Shown here: piece after piece, positions 8,868 to 17,739 of the stretch | Layout of the letters: every line of letters starts with the position of its first letter | Position numbering within the stretch: the first letter of the stretch is position 1 | Assembly (NCBI RefSeq): GCF_019702945.1 | Contig: NZ_AP024749.1 | Span: 1,736,001 to 1,800,000, forward strand | Length of the DNA stretch: 64,000 nucleotides | Source of the DNA: Flavobacterium okayamense | Lineage (GTDB): Bacteria > Bacteroidota > Bacteroidia > Flavobacteriales > Flavobacteriaceae | Reading direction: 5' to 3' | Translations under genes and position numbers: made by a program | The notes under the pieces: model-generated | What the model saw: only the letters and a program-made list of their open reading frames with translations | Database searches by the model: none | Told to the model about the DNA's origin: nothing

Positions 8868-9968
8868 TTAAAAAAGTAATCTTTTGTAAATTTTCACTAA
8901 ATCTTTAAAATGTGATTCCATTGTTCTATCAGCTATAAATTTTTTGCCATTTTCAGCAAATTCATGTTTTAGGATATCCTCAATAAGTAATTTTTTTATT
9001 TGATTAGTTAACTCAGAAACATTTTCATGTGAAAATACTAATCCTGAATTGTATTTTAGAACTTCGTCTTTAACACCTACGAAATCAGAAATTATTACAG
9101 CTTTACCGTATGCATGTGCTTCTAAAACAACGTTTCCATAACCTTCTAAAATTTCACTTGGAAGTATAACAAATTTTGACTTTGAATAATAATACTCTAA
9201 TTCACTTTTTAATTTCTTACCAACTAAAGAAATGTTATTTTCTAACGAATTCTTTTTAATGAAATCTTCTATGTTTTTTTGCATAGTTCCTTCACCAACA
9301 AGTACTAGTTTTTCATTTGGAAATTCATTTAAAACTTCAGCAAAAGATTCAACCAACGTTAAAACTCCTTTACCTTTTTCTATTCTCCCAACATAAAGTA
9401 TAAATTCTTCATTATTTACAGATGTTTTATTTGTAACTAAAACGGGATTGTGTAGCGTTTCTCCTTTAAGTTTAAAGTTTTGTTTTACAGCTTCTGTTAG
9501 TTGATTTGATGGCGTTAAAAAATAACTTGTATGTTTATTAATTAATTCTTTATGGTATTTTCTTTTTGCAGAAATAAGAATATTATAAATAAAATTCTTT
9601 TTAGGATCTAGTTCGATAACATGAGTATTATTTTTGTTAAACTGATAATAATAATCTCGAAAAGAAAATAGAATTGGAATATTTTTATGTTTTGCATACT
9701 TCATAAAGTGTGGAGTAATTGGCGCGCCAATTCCAAAACAATGAATAAGATCAGGTTTGAAGGTGTCAATTATTCTCTTAATCTCAGAAGTAGTAGAGTA
9801 GTTGTAAAATTTCTGAATCCAGTTTGTTTTTTTTGATGCTCTCCCGTACCAATAAAATTCTATTTCTGAATAAATTGAGTGATTGTATTTTAAAAGTTCT
9901 ACTAAATAATTTTCAACACCACCTACAAGTAGATTTTGGCTAAAATTATTGATGAGTAAAACTTTCAT
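8868..9968 (-). CDS. Family 4 glycosyltransferase
   Basis: 366 residues with a GT-B fold. VLLINNF...GGVENYLVELL is the N-terminal acceptor domain start. The C-terminal domain has ILYVGRIEKGKGVLTLVESF, LVLVGEGTMQ and PSEILEGYGNVVLEAHAYGKAV, the donor-binding E-x7-E motif. It is cytoplasmic and probably acts in surface-glycan assembly. It is followed on the same strand by nothing for the locus (its 3' end meets a plus-strand GT4 gene), and its own start lies 6 bases after the end of the upstream GT2 gene, suggesting one transcript ftsE-GT2-GT4. Confidence 0.85.
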   Translation of the reverse strand: MKVLLINNFSQNLLVGGVENYLVELLKYNHSIYSEIEFYWYGRASKKTNWIQKFYNYSTTSEIKRIIDTFKPDLIHCFGIGAPITPHFMKYAKHKNIPILFSFRDYYYQFNKNNTHVIELDPKKNFIYNILISAKRKYHKELINKHTSYFLTPSNQLTEAVKQNFKLKGETLHNPVLVTNKTSVNNEEFILYVGRIEKGKGVLTLVESFAEVLNEFPNEKLVLVGEGTMQKNIEDFIKKNSLENNISLVGKKLKSELEYYYSKSKFVILPSEILEGYGNVVLEAHAYGKAVIISDFVGVKDEVLKYNSGLVFSHENVSELTNQIKKLLIEDILKHEFAENGKKFIADRTMESHFKDLVKIYKRLLF

Positions 9969-9974
9969 TCTATT

Positions 9975-10862
9975 TTATTTTGATGCCAATTTACAGAAAT
10001 ATCCTAATCGAAATACATTAAACCAAAACAATTTAGGATTGTTACCCGTTAAGTTTTTCTCAATAATAGGATTTAAAACGCTGTAGATTAATGAAATTGG
10101 TTTAACCAAATAATAAAGCTTTAATTTTTCAAACAAAGTTATCATTTTACTATGATTAGTATCAATTTTGTTCGTTGTGTATAAGAAAAACAGATTTTCT
10201 AAAGAGTGTTTGGTTTTATTGTAAAAAACAATATTACTATCAATATCGTCATGAATTACAGGATTTTCAATATGCTTTAATCTTGCATTTATCTTTTTTA
10301 ATTCAAATGAAAATAAAGTATCATCATGCCCATATTTTTTAAATGAATTATCAAATTTAACTTGATTAAAAATTTCTTTACGAATAAGTGTATTATTGAA
10401 TAGAAAACTTCGATATGGAGATTTATTACGTTGTTCAATACTTTGGTCTTCCATAAATTTTCCATATTTCCAACGCAAAGTTTGTTTTGGTGAAAATGGT
10501 TTTTCAGGATGAATTCTTCCGCCATAAACACCATCAAAATTTTCAAAACTATTTAAATAGTTTTTAATAAAATTTGGATTATCAATTTTGCAATCCCCAT
10601 CTAAAATTAATAATAAATCGTACTTGGATTTTTGTACTAGAATATTCTTGTTTTCACGATAACCAACGTTTTCTTTTAAAACAAAAAAACTGCAATGAGG
10701 CAATGAATTTATCTTTTCATTTTCAATGTTAAGCGTTGAATTTGAGGCATCGTCTTGTGTTAAAATTTCAAAATCAATATTACAAGAAATACATTGACTA
10801 TATAATTCTTCAACAAGAGGAAAAAGGTTGTAATTGTAAATTGTTATTAAAATAGAAAGCAT
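9975..10862 (-). CDS. Family 2 glycosyltransferase
   Basis: 295 residues. MLSILITIYNYNLFPLVEEL and FEILTQDDASN define the GT2 N-terminus. LLLILDGDCKI at about 88-98 is the DxD motif (here DGD). KKYGHDDTLFSFELKKI at about 180 supplies the acceptor-side DD. Its start codon directly follows the stop codon of ftsE with no spacer, so it is probably co-transcribed with and translationally linked to ftsE. That odd pairing may only reflect the position of ftsE at the edge of the sugar locus. Confidence 0.83.
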   Translation of the reverse strand: MLSILITIYNYNLFPLVEELYSQCISCNIDFEILTQDDASNSTLNIENEKINSLPHCSFFVLKENVGYRENKNILVQKSKYDLLLILDGDCKIDNPNFIKNYLNSFENFDGVYGGRIHPEKPFSPKQTLRWKYGKFMEDQSIEQRNKSPYRSFLFNNTLIRKEIFNQVKFDNSFKKYGHDDTLFSFELKKINARLKHIENPVIHDDIDSNIVFYNKTKHSLENLFFLYTTNKIDTNHSKMITLFEKLKLYYLVKPISLIYSVLNPIIEKNLTGNNPKLFWFNVFRLGYFCKLASK

Positions 10863-11546
10863 TTACACTGTTCTTTGTACAACTTCAAACACTTTACCTT
10901 CATCAAATTTTAAAGTTTTTGAAGGGTATTTTAATAATAAAGCATAATCGTGTGTTGCCATTACAATTGTTTTTCCGTTAGCATTAATCTTGCGTAAAAC
11001 TTCCATAACTTCAACACTTGTTTGTGGATCCAAGTTGCCTGTTGGTTCATCAGCTAAAATTAATTCTGGATCATTTAATAAAGCGCGTGCAATGGCAATT
11101 CGTTGTTGCTCTCCACCTGATAATTGATGTGGCATTTTAGTTTGGTAATTTATCATTCCAACTTTATCTAAAACTTCATCAATTTTCACATTCATTTCTT
11201 CTTTAGCGGTCCAGCCAGTAGCTTTTAAAACAAATAAAAGATTTTCCTTTACATTTCTATCAGGTAGTAGTTTAAAATCTTGAAAAACAACGCCTAATTT
11301 TCTTCTTAAATATGGGATATCTTTTTCTTTTAATTGTCGTAAATCATAATCTACAATGGTTCCATTGCCTTCCGTTAAAGGTAAATCAGCATACAATGTT
11401 TTAAGGAAACTACTTTTTCCAGCACCAGTTTTACCAATTAAATAAATGAACTCACCTCTGTTTACATCAATTGAAACGTTTGTTAACACAGGGTTTTTCT
11501 CTTGATAAATATTTGCTGATTGTAAAGATAAAATTGTAGACGACAT
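10863..11546 (-). CDS. ftsE: Cell division ATP-binding protein FtsE
   Basis: 227-residue ABC ATPase of FtsE size. Walker A is GKTGAGKSS (about 38-46), followed by the FtsE-like KTLYADLPL, the Q-loop VFQDFKLLPDRNV, the signature LSGGEQQR, Walker B LILADEPTGNLD and the H-loop ATHD. By family knowledge it partners with FtsX and controls peptidoglycan hydrolases at the septum. No ftsX is in this window, consistent with ftsE and ftsX being apart in many Bacteroidota. A near-consensus promoter (TTG, 19 bp, TACTTTTA; complement at 11570-11577) precedes it. LolD/MacB-type ATPases are the main alternative. Confidence 0.85.
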   Translation of the reverse strand: MSSTILSLQSANIYQEKNPVLTNVSIDVNRGEFIYLIGKTGAGKSSFLKTLYADLPLTEGNGTIVDYDLRQLKEKDIPYLRRKLGVVFQDFKLLPDRNVKENLLFVLKATGWTAKEEMNVKIDEVLDKVGMINYQTKMPHQLSGGEQQRIAIARALLNDPELILADEPTGNLDPQTSVEVMEVLRKINANGKTIVMATHDYALLLKYPSKTLKFDEGKVFEVVQRTV

Positions 11547-11693
11547 ATTTTATAAACAGATTTAAGTTGTAAAAGTAAGAACTTAATCATCGGTTACAAA
11601 ATTTTGTTACAAGAAAACATTTTCGTTAATAAATCTGTTTAAAAAAAGCACAATAATCTGTTAATAGCTTTCGTTATTACCATAAGGAAATAC

Positions 11694-11701
11694 TATCTTT
11701 G
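11694..11701 (+). promoter_or_regulatory. TAnnTTTG -7 promoter element for the TPR gene
   Basis: TATCTTTG matches the flavobacterial -7 consensus and lies 23 bases before the ATG at 11725. No convincing TTG -33 box is seen. The divergent ftsE promoter shares this 178-base gap. Confidence 0.55.
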
Positions 11702-11724
11702 AAGTCAATAAATCAATATACAAA

Positions 11725-14700
11725 ATGATAAAAGTATTTAGATTATCTCTTTTTTTACTTTCAGCAGTTCCTGCTGTATCTGTTGCTCAGCAATCGGCTA
11801 TTTACACTCACGATTTAAAAGAATTTGAAAAAGCACAAGCCTTATACAAAGACAAACAATACCAATCGGCTCAAATTATTTTTGAAAAGGTAAAAACTTC
11901 GACAAATAATCAAGAAGTACAAGCAGATTGTGCATACTATATTGCTAATTGTGCGATTCGTTTAAATCAGTTTGGTGCAGATGCTATGATTGAGCGTTTT
12001 GTGGAAGATTATCCAACAAGTACAAAGCAAAATCAGGCGTATATTGAAGTAGCACATTACTATTTTGGAGAAGGAAATTACCCTAAAGCGATTGAATGGT
12101 TTGATAAAGCAGATACATCAAGTATGTCGAATGCTGAAATGGAGCGTTATAACTTTCAAAAAGGATATGCATACTTTACTATTAAAAACAATAAAGAGGC
12201 GCAAAAATATCTTAATAAAGTCGTTAATTCTCAAACGTACGGAAGTCAAGCAAAATATTATTTAGGCTACATTTCGTATGAATCTGACGATTACAATAGT
12301 GCAAATCAGTACTTCGAACAAGTAAACGATAAAGACAAGTACAAAGAAAAAATGGGCTATTTTCAAGCGGATATGAATTTTAAGCTTGGAAATTTTCAAA
12401 AAGCGATCGATTTAGGTTTAGAACAACTACCAAAGTCGAGTGCAGCTGAAAAAAGTGAATTGTCTAAAATTATTGGTGAAAGTTATTTCAATTTAAAACA
12501 ATACGATAAAGCGCTTCCTTACCTTCAAGATTACAAAGGAAAAAAAGGAAAATGGAACAATACCGATTTTTACCAGTTAGGGTATACGTATTATAAAAAT
12601 GGAGATTACGAAAATGCAATCAGTCAGTTTAATAAAATTATCAACGGACAAGATAGCGTGGCACAAAATGCCTATTATCATTTAGCAGAATGTTATTTAA
12701 AAACGGATCGTAAGCAAGAAGCTTTAAATGCATTCAAAACGGCTTCTGAAATGGAATTTGATTTGAAAATTCAAGAAGATGCGTTTTTAAATTATGCAAA
12801 ATTGAGCTACGAGTTAGGAAATCCATACCAATCGGTTCCTGAAGTTCTAAATACGTATTTAGCAAAATATCCTAATACGCCTTACAAACAAGAAATCAAT
12901 AATTTATTAATTAGTTCGTATATCACTTCCAAAAATTATACAGAAGCATTAGCATTATTAGAAAAGAATAAAACGGCCGAAAATCGTTTGGCATACCAAA
13001 AAGTAGCTTTCTATAGAGGTTTAGAATTGTATACAGATGGCGATTATCAAGGCGCTTTCGATTTGTTCAAGAAATCTATTTCCGAAAATAAAGACCAAAA
13101 ATTCACAGCTCGTGCAACATTTTGGAAAGCAGAAACTGAATACAACCTTGACCAATACAATGAAGCAATGTTAAGCTTCAAACAATTCATGGGTTACAAT
13201 GAAGCAGCTTCAACACCTGAATATGCAAATGTGAATTATAATCTTGCCTATTCCTACTTCAAATTAAAAGAGTATGACAATGCAATTACTCACTTTACTG
13301 ATTATTTAAGCACGGTTAAAAATGATAATACACGTAAAACCGATGCTTATTTGCGTTTAGGTGATTGTAACTTTATTTCAGCTAAATATTGGCCAGCAAT
13401 GGATGCTTACAATAAAGCTATTGAAATGAATGGAGTTCATAGTGATTATGCGGCATTTCAAAAAGGAATTAGCTACGGATTTGTTGGTAGAAATGAAAAG
13501 AAAATTGAAGATTTAGAAGCATTTGCTAAAAAATATCCAAATTCTCAATATGCAGATGATGCTTTGTATGAATTAGGAAACACTTACACAAATGAAAATA
13601 ACGAACAAAAAGCAATTGGAACGTACGATAAGTTAATTGCGAACTATTCAAGTAGTTCATATAAATCGAAATCAATCTTAAAACAAGGTTTAATCTATTA
13701 CAACAATAACAAAAGCGAACCTGCTTTAGTGAAATTCAAAAAAGTTGCTGCGGATTTCCCAAACTCTCCAGAAGCTTTACAAGCGGTTGCAACAGCGCGT
13801 TTAATTTATGTAGATAACGGTCGCATCGATGAATATACCGAATGGGTTAAAACATTGAGTTATGTTGAGGTTTCAAATGCCGATTTAGATAATACAACAT
13901 ACGAATCTGCTGAGAAACAGTATTTAATGAACAATACAAAACAAGCGATTGCTGGATTTAGTAGTTATGTGGCTAAATTTCCGAATGGTTTACATGCTTT
14001 AAAAGCGAATTTCTACTTGGCACAATTGTACTTTGCTGATGGATTAGAAAGTAATTCGGTTAAACATTATGAGTTTGTTATCAATCAAGCACGTAACGAA
14101 TTTACAGAACAAGCATTAGCTCGTTTATGTCAAGTGCATTTAAAAGCGAAAGACTATCAAAATGCTATTCCGGTTTTAAAACGTTTAGAAACTGAAGCAG
14201 AGTTTCCTCAAAATGTAACGTATGCTCAATCAAACTTAATGAAAGCGTATTACGAAAAAGAAGATTATGCAAATGCGGTTGTTTATGCTGATAAAGTTTT
14301 AGCAAATGATAAGGTTGATGACAGAATTAAAAGTGATGCTCAAATTATCGTAGCGCGTTCGGCTATGAAAACGGATAACGAACCAAAAGCACGCCAAGCG
14401 TATGCCGATTTATTAAAAATCGCAAAAGGGGAATTAGCAGCTGAAGCATTGTTTTACGATGCTTATTTCAAAAATAAAGATGGAAAATTTGAAGATTCAA
14501 ATAAAATAGTTCAAAAAATAGCCAAAGATTATTCGGGTTATAAATACTACGGAGCAAAAGGTTTAGTGGTTATGGCTAAAAACTTCTACGGATTAAAAGA
14601 TAGTTTCCAAGCGACTTACATTTTAGAAAGTGTAATTAAAAACTTTACCGATTATCCTGATGTGGTGGAAGAAGCTAAAGCCGAATTAGAAAAAATCAAA

Positions 14701-14739
14701 GCTGAAGAAGCTAAGACTAATTCATCAATAACAAACTAA
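11725..14739 (+). CDS. Large secreted/periplasmic tetratricopeptide repeat protein
   Basis: 1004 residues with a signal peptide (MIKVFRLSLFLLSAVPAVSVAQ). Nearly the whole mature protein is TPR-like helical repeats, with recurring A.YYLGYISYESDDYNSA, AYYHLAECYLKTDRKQEA and DDALYELGNTYTNENNEQKA units and spacers rich in YPNS. By analogy such proteins are periplasmic or surface scaffolds for protein-protein contacts; no catalytic motif is seen. It is followed after 70 bases by an outer-membrane barrel gene in the same direction, and the two are probably one operon. The gap between them holds a short palindromic repeat. The function is not known. Confidence 0.82.
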   Translation: MIKVFRLSLFLLSAVPAVSVAQQSAIYTHDLKEFEKAQALYKDKQYQSAQIIFEKVKTSTNNQEVQADCAYYIANCAIRLNQFGADAMIERFVEDYPTSTKQNQAYIEVAHYYFGEGNYPKAIEWFDKADTSSMSNAEMERYNFQKGYAYFTIKNNKEAQKYLNKVVNSQTYGSQAKYYLGYISYESDDYNSANQYFEQVNDKDKYKEKMGYFQADMNFKLGNFQKAIDLGLEQLPKSSAAEKSELSKIIGESYFNLKQYDKALPYLQDYKGKKGKWNNTDFYQLGYTYYKNGDYENAISQFNKIINGQDSVAQNAYYHLAECYLKTDRKQEALNAFKTASEMEFDLKIQEDAFLNYAKLSYELGNPYQSVPEVLNTYLAKYPNTPYKQEINNLLISSYITSKNYTEALALLEKNKTAENRLAYQKVAFYRGLELYTDGDYQGAFDLFKKSISENKDQKFTARATFWKAETEYNLDQYNEAMLSFKQFMGYNEAASTPEYANVNYNLAYSYFKLKEYDNAITHFTDYLSTVKNDNTRKTDAYLRLGDCNFISAKYWPAMDAYNKAIEMNGVHSDYAAFQKGISYGFVGRNEKKIEDLEAFAKKYPNSQYADDALYELGNTYTNENNEQKAIGTYDKLIANYSSSSYKSKSILKQGLIYYNNNKSEPALVKFKKVAADFPNSPEALQAVATARLIYVDNGRIDEYTEWVKTLSYVEVSNADLDNTTYESAEKQYLMNNTKQAIAGFSSYVAKFPNGLHALKANFYLAQLYFADGLESNSVKHYEFVINQARNEFTEQALARLCQVHLKAKDYQNAIPVLKRLETEAEFPQNVTYAQSNLMKAYYEKEDYANAVVYADKVLANDKVDDRIKSDAQIIVARSAMKTDNEPKARQAYADLLKIAKGELAAEALFYDAYFKNKDGKFEDSNKIVQKIAKDYSGYKYYGAKGLVVMAKNFYGLKDSFQATYILESVIKNFTDYPDVVEEAKAELEKIKAEEAKTNSSITN

Positions 14740-14746
14740 TTTTTTT

Positions 14747-14768
14747 ACTTCGAGCGGAGTCGAGAAGT
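14747..14768. repeat. Short palindromic repeat, CTTCGAGCGGAGTCGAGAAG type
   Basis: The core runs CTTCGA, GCGGAG, TCGAGAAG and can fold on itself. A near-identical copy (one base different in the core) lies at 29381-29398, inside another repeat. Elements of this type are familiar intergenic palindromes in flavobacterial genomes (recall, not searched). Here it starts 8 bases after the TPR gene stop and could act as a processing or termination hairpin. Confidence 0.7.
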
Positions 14769-14809
14769 AAGTAAAACAAATTCTAAAATTGAAAATTCGT
14801 AATTCAAAA

Positions 14810-16570
14810 ATGAACATGAAGAATTTAAAAATATATTTCCCAATCGTTATCACAGCATTAGCTTCACAATTTTCATTCGGTCAAGAAGATGAAAACATTG
14901 GTTCTGAAGTTGTAAACGTTGTCAAGCCTTATACGCCAACAATTTCTGATGCTTTTAAAGTAAAGGAAACACCAGTTATTGACGATGAGGATAATACACA
15001 AAAAGAAGAAATTCAATACAATATTTTTTCATTTCCGGTAGCGTCAACCTTTACGCCTGCAAAAGGAAAAGCAGCTGGTGTAGATAAAGAGGAAAAAGAG
15101 CGCATTTTTAGTAATTATGCCACTTTAGGTGTTGGTAACTACGGAACAATTAATGGAGAATTATTTCTAACACACAATTTCGGTCGTGATAGTTATGTGG
15201 GCGGAATGATTCGTCATTTATCATCTCAAGGCGGAATTCAAGATGTAAAATTAGACGATAAATTTGCAACTACAGGTTTAGATGTAACTTATGGTTCGAG
15301 AAATCGTGATTTAAGTTGGAATGTTGATTTAGGAGTTAAAAACCAAGTGTATAATTGGTATGGATTGCCTTATGAAAACATCTTTTTTGACGATACTACG
15401 ATTGAAAATATAGAGGAAAAGCAAGTCTATAATACAATCGCATTAGGCGGTAAAATGGCAATGGAAAAAAGCTTTTTTAGCGAAGCGTCTATGCAATTTA
15501 AGCGTTTTTCAGATGATTTTGGTTCGGGAGAAAATCGTTTTTGGGTAAAACCAAATTTCGATTTTGAAGTAATGGATTATAAAGTAAATGCCGATTTTAT
15601 TATTGATTACGTTGGTGGTTCTTTCGATAGAATGTATGATGTAGATGCTGAATTAAAATACAGTAACATCATTTTTGGTACAAAACCTAATTTCTTGTAC
15701 CAACAAGATGATTTATCGGTGCAAATTGGAGCAGGAGTTTTCTATACAACAGGAAAATTAAACGATGAGACCGATAGTAAAATTTTTGTGTATCCAAATA
15801 TAAAAGCATCGTATAAAATAGTAGGCGACATTTTAATCGGTTATGCTGGAGCAGAAGGTGGTTTAAATCAAAACTCGTATGCCGATTTTGTAGACCAAAA
15901 TCCGTTTGTGTCTCCAACTCTTTTCATCGCACCAACAGACAATAAATATGATGTTTATGTTGGTTTAAAAGGAAAATTAGCAAGTTCTGTAGCATTTAAC
16001 ATTCGTGGTTCTTACAATTATGACGAAGGTAAACCAATGTTTACAAGTAATTCTTTCGATTTATCAGGAGCAAATACCGAAGGTTATGCGAATGGAAATT
16101 CATTCAATGTGTCTTATGATAATGTAAAAACGTTGAGCATTTTTGGAGAAATTAAAGCTGATTTTTCAAAAAGTGTAAGCTTAGCTTTAAACGGACAATA
16201 CAACAATTACAACACAGAATATGCTAAAGAAGCTTTTAACTTACCGCAATTAAAAATTGGAGCTAATTTAGATTTCGATATTACCGATAAATGGTATGCT
16301 GGAGCAAATATTTTCTTTGTTGGCGAACGTAAAGATATGATTACGGTTCAAGATGATTTAACAATCAACCCTGGAACTTTTACACAACAAGAAGTAACTT
16401 TAGATAGCTTCTTCGATTTAAATGCTCACATAGGTTACAATTACAATGATAGATTGACATTCTATTTAAAAGGAAACAACTTAGCGAACCAACAATACAA
16501 TCGTTGGGCTAACTTCCCAGTACAAGGAGTACAAGGAATGTTTGGGGCAAATTATAAGTTTGATTTTTAA
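14810..16570 (+). CDS. Outer-membrane beta-barrel protein (TonB-receptor-like barrel without plug)
   Basis: 586 residues from the ATG at 14810 (another ATG at 14816; a TTG at 14789 is less likely). The signal peptide is MKNLKIYFPIVITALASQFSFGQ. It is followed by SEVVNVVKPYTPTISDAFKVK and then alternating amphipathic strands rich in Gly, Asn and Tyr to a C-terminal ...GMFGANYKFDF with terminal Phe, as in outer-membrane barrels. The last 60 residues (FFDLNAHIGYNYNDRLTFYLKGNNLANQQY) match TonB-dependent receptor barrel ends. No plug domain is present, so energy-coupled transport is doubtful. It is probably co-transcribed with the TPR gene, and the two may form an envelope complex (inference). 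Confidence 0.75.
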   Translation: MNMKNLKIYFPIVITALASQFSFGQEDENIGSEVVNVVKPYTPTISDAFKVKETPVIDDEDNTQKEEIQYNIFSFPVASTFTPAKGKAAGVDKEEKERIFSNYATLGVGNYGTINGELFLTHNFGRDSYVGGMIRHLSSQGGIQDVKLDDKFATTGLDVTYGSRNRDLSWNVDLGVKNQVYNWYGLPYENIFFDDTTIENIEEKQVYNTIALGGKMAMEKSFFSEASMQFKRFSDDFGSGENRFWVKPNFDFEVMDYKVNADFIIDYVGGSFDRMYDVDAELKYSNIIFGTKPNFLYQQDDLSVQIGAGVFYTTGKLNDETDSKIFVYPNIKASYKIVGDILIGYAGAEGGLNQNSYADFVDQNPFVSPTLFIAPTDNKYDVYVGLKGKLASSVAFNIRGSYNYDEGKPMFTSNSFDLSGANTEGYANGNSFNVSYDNVKTLSIFGEIKADFSKSVSLALNGQYNNYNTEYAKEAFNLPQLKIGANLDFDITDKWYAGANIFFVGERKDMITVQDDLTINPGTFTQQEVTLDSFFDLNAHIGYNYNDRLTFYLKGNNLANQQYNRWANFPVQGVQGMFGANYKFDF

Positions 16571-16582
16571 TTTTTATTCTTA

Positions 16583-17002
16583 ATGACTAAAAAAAATATT
16601 GGTAAAAGAATATTTGCAGGATTTATAGATTATTTAATAGTTTATTTGTTAATGTTTGCCTTTGCATATTCTTTTGGTGAACCAAATGAGGAAGGTGGTT
16701 TTTCAGTAACTGGAATATTAGCACTGATGCCTTTTGTTTTTTGGTTTGTTATTATAGTATTATTAGAATCTGTTTATGGAGCAACAATTGGTAATTCATT
16801 AGTAGGATTAAAACCACAATCATTAATTTCAAGGAATGGTGAAGTTTCTTTAGGTCAATCTTTTAAAAGACATCTTTTAGATCCGATTGATATGTTTCCT
16901 TTTGGTTTAATTGGAATTATTACAATAAAAAATAGTGATAAAAATCAACGATTAGGTGATTTATGGGCAAATACAATTGTAGTTGAAATAAAAAGTAAAT
17001 GA
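16583..17002 (+). CDS. RDD family membrane protein
   Basis: 139 residues with two or three hydrophobic segments: one at about 12-30 after the family opening KRIFAGFIDYLIVYLL, one at about 45-65, and a third weaker one near 108-118. The loop YGATIGNSLVGLKPQ and the later QSFKRHLLDPIDMFPFG are typical of RDD proteins. Family function is poorly defined; some members act as ion antiporters. It starts 12 bases after the barrel gene and overlaps the next gene by 4 bases (ATGA), so it sits at the middle of a four-gene run. Confidence 0.75.
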   Translation: MTKKNIGKRIFAGFIDYLIVYLLMFAFAYSFGEPNEEGGFSVTGILALMPFVFWFVIIVLLESVYGATIGNSLVGLKPQSLISRNGEVSLGQSFKRHLLDPIDMFPFGLIGIITIKNSDKNQRLGDLWANTIVVEIKSK

Positions 17003-17448
17003 TTACCAAACCAAAAATCCATTCCCATTACATTCAATTGCTCGAAGAGAAAATCAAAAAGCTACGTTTTCAAATTAATGATTTAGCGGAAGATGCACAA
17101 AACGATGCGAAAGGTTCTGCAGGCGATAAGCACGAAACCGCTTTGTCGATGATGCATCTCGAGCAAGAAAAACTCAACCAAAAACTAAAAGAAAATTTAG
17201 AGCAATTAGCACTTTTAGAGTCCATCGATAGTTCCAAACAAAATACAATTGTCGCTTTAGGTAGTTTAATAATTACCGATAAGTTTACCTTTTATATTTC
17301 ATCTGCTTTACCAAAAATAACAATCGATAATCAAGAAATTATCGCTTTATCATTACAATCACCACTTGGCTTAGCCATGAAAGGAAAAACCAAAAAAGAT
17401 TCCTTTTCCTTTAACGGAATCCATTACACCATTCAAGAAATTTATTAG
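16999..17448 (+). CDS. GreA/GreB-like coiled-coil protein
   Basis: 149 residues. Residues about 8-75 are a charged, heptad-rich coiled coil (LEEKIKKLRFQINDLAEDAQND, then ALSMMHLEQEKLNQKLKENLEQL). The C-terminal part carries ALGSLIITD and SPLGLAMKGKTKKDSFSFNG, which echoes the GreA/GreB C-terminal SPLGRALLGK..GD motif. It is therefore likely a Gre-fold protein that could bind the RNA polymerase secondary channel. Homologues are often labelled 3-oxoacyl-ACP synthase in databases, a name the sequence does not support. The acidic tip residues of true GreA are not obvious, so transcript cleavage is uncertain. Confidence 0.65.
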   Translation: MITKPKIHSHYIQLLEEKIKKLRFQINDLAEDAQNDAKGSAGDKHETALSMMHLEQEKLNQKLKENLEQLALLESIDSSKQNTIVALGSLIITDKFTFYISSALPKITIDNQEIIALSLQSPLGLAMKGKTKKDSFSFNGIHYTIQEIY

Positions 17449-17739
17449 TTTTAAAAGTTGGTTCTGCTTGCAGAAATAACTATAAAAGTGAAAAACGCAT
17501 TTCTTTTGTTACTTTTCTTTATGCGAGTAAAGAAAAGTTATGATTACAATCTCAAACTTTTCTACACTAAAAAACTGTAATTTAATTTCAATTTAAAATA
17601 AATTTTAAATATAAAGTTTAAAATTGTAATTAAAAATAAGTATATGGTTTAAAATTAATACTTAAAAGCGCAACTTTGCTTCATAATAAAAAGTAAAAAA
17701 CATTCTGAATTCTAAATTCATAATTCTAAATTAAAAAAT
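17449..17739. other. Intergenic region between the GreA-like gene and asnB
   Basis: 291 bases without a gene. It holds a perfect hairpin repeat at 17511-17538, a long AT-only tract, a weak promoter-like CAACTTTG at 17671-17678 and, just before the asnB ATG, two copies of AATTCTAAATT. No RNA gene is recognised. Confidence 0.5.
17509..17540. repeat. Hairpin repeat, ACTTTTCTTT stem
   Basis: ACTTTTCTTT (17511-17520) pairs perfectly with AAAGAAAAGT (17529-17538) around an 8-base loop. The preceding TTTCTTTTGTTAC resembles TTTCTTTTGGTTCG before the hairpin at 19574-19597, so the two are members of one family. Similar elements are common between genes in flavobacterial genomes (recall). Confidence 0.7.

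Noticed and set aside
14789..14809. TTG start for the barrel protein
   Set aside because: The ATG codons at 14810 and 14816 are immediately followed by a clean signal peptide, while the TTG start adds residues before it.
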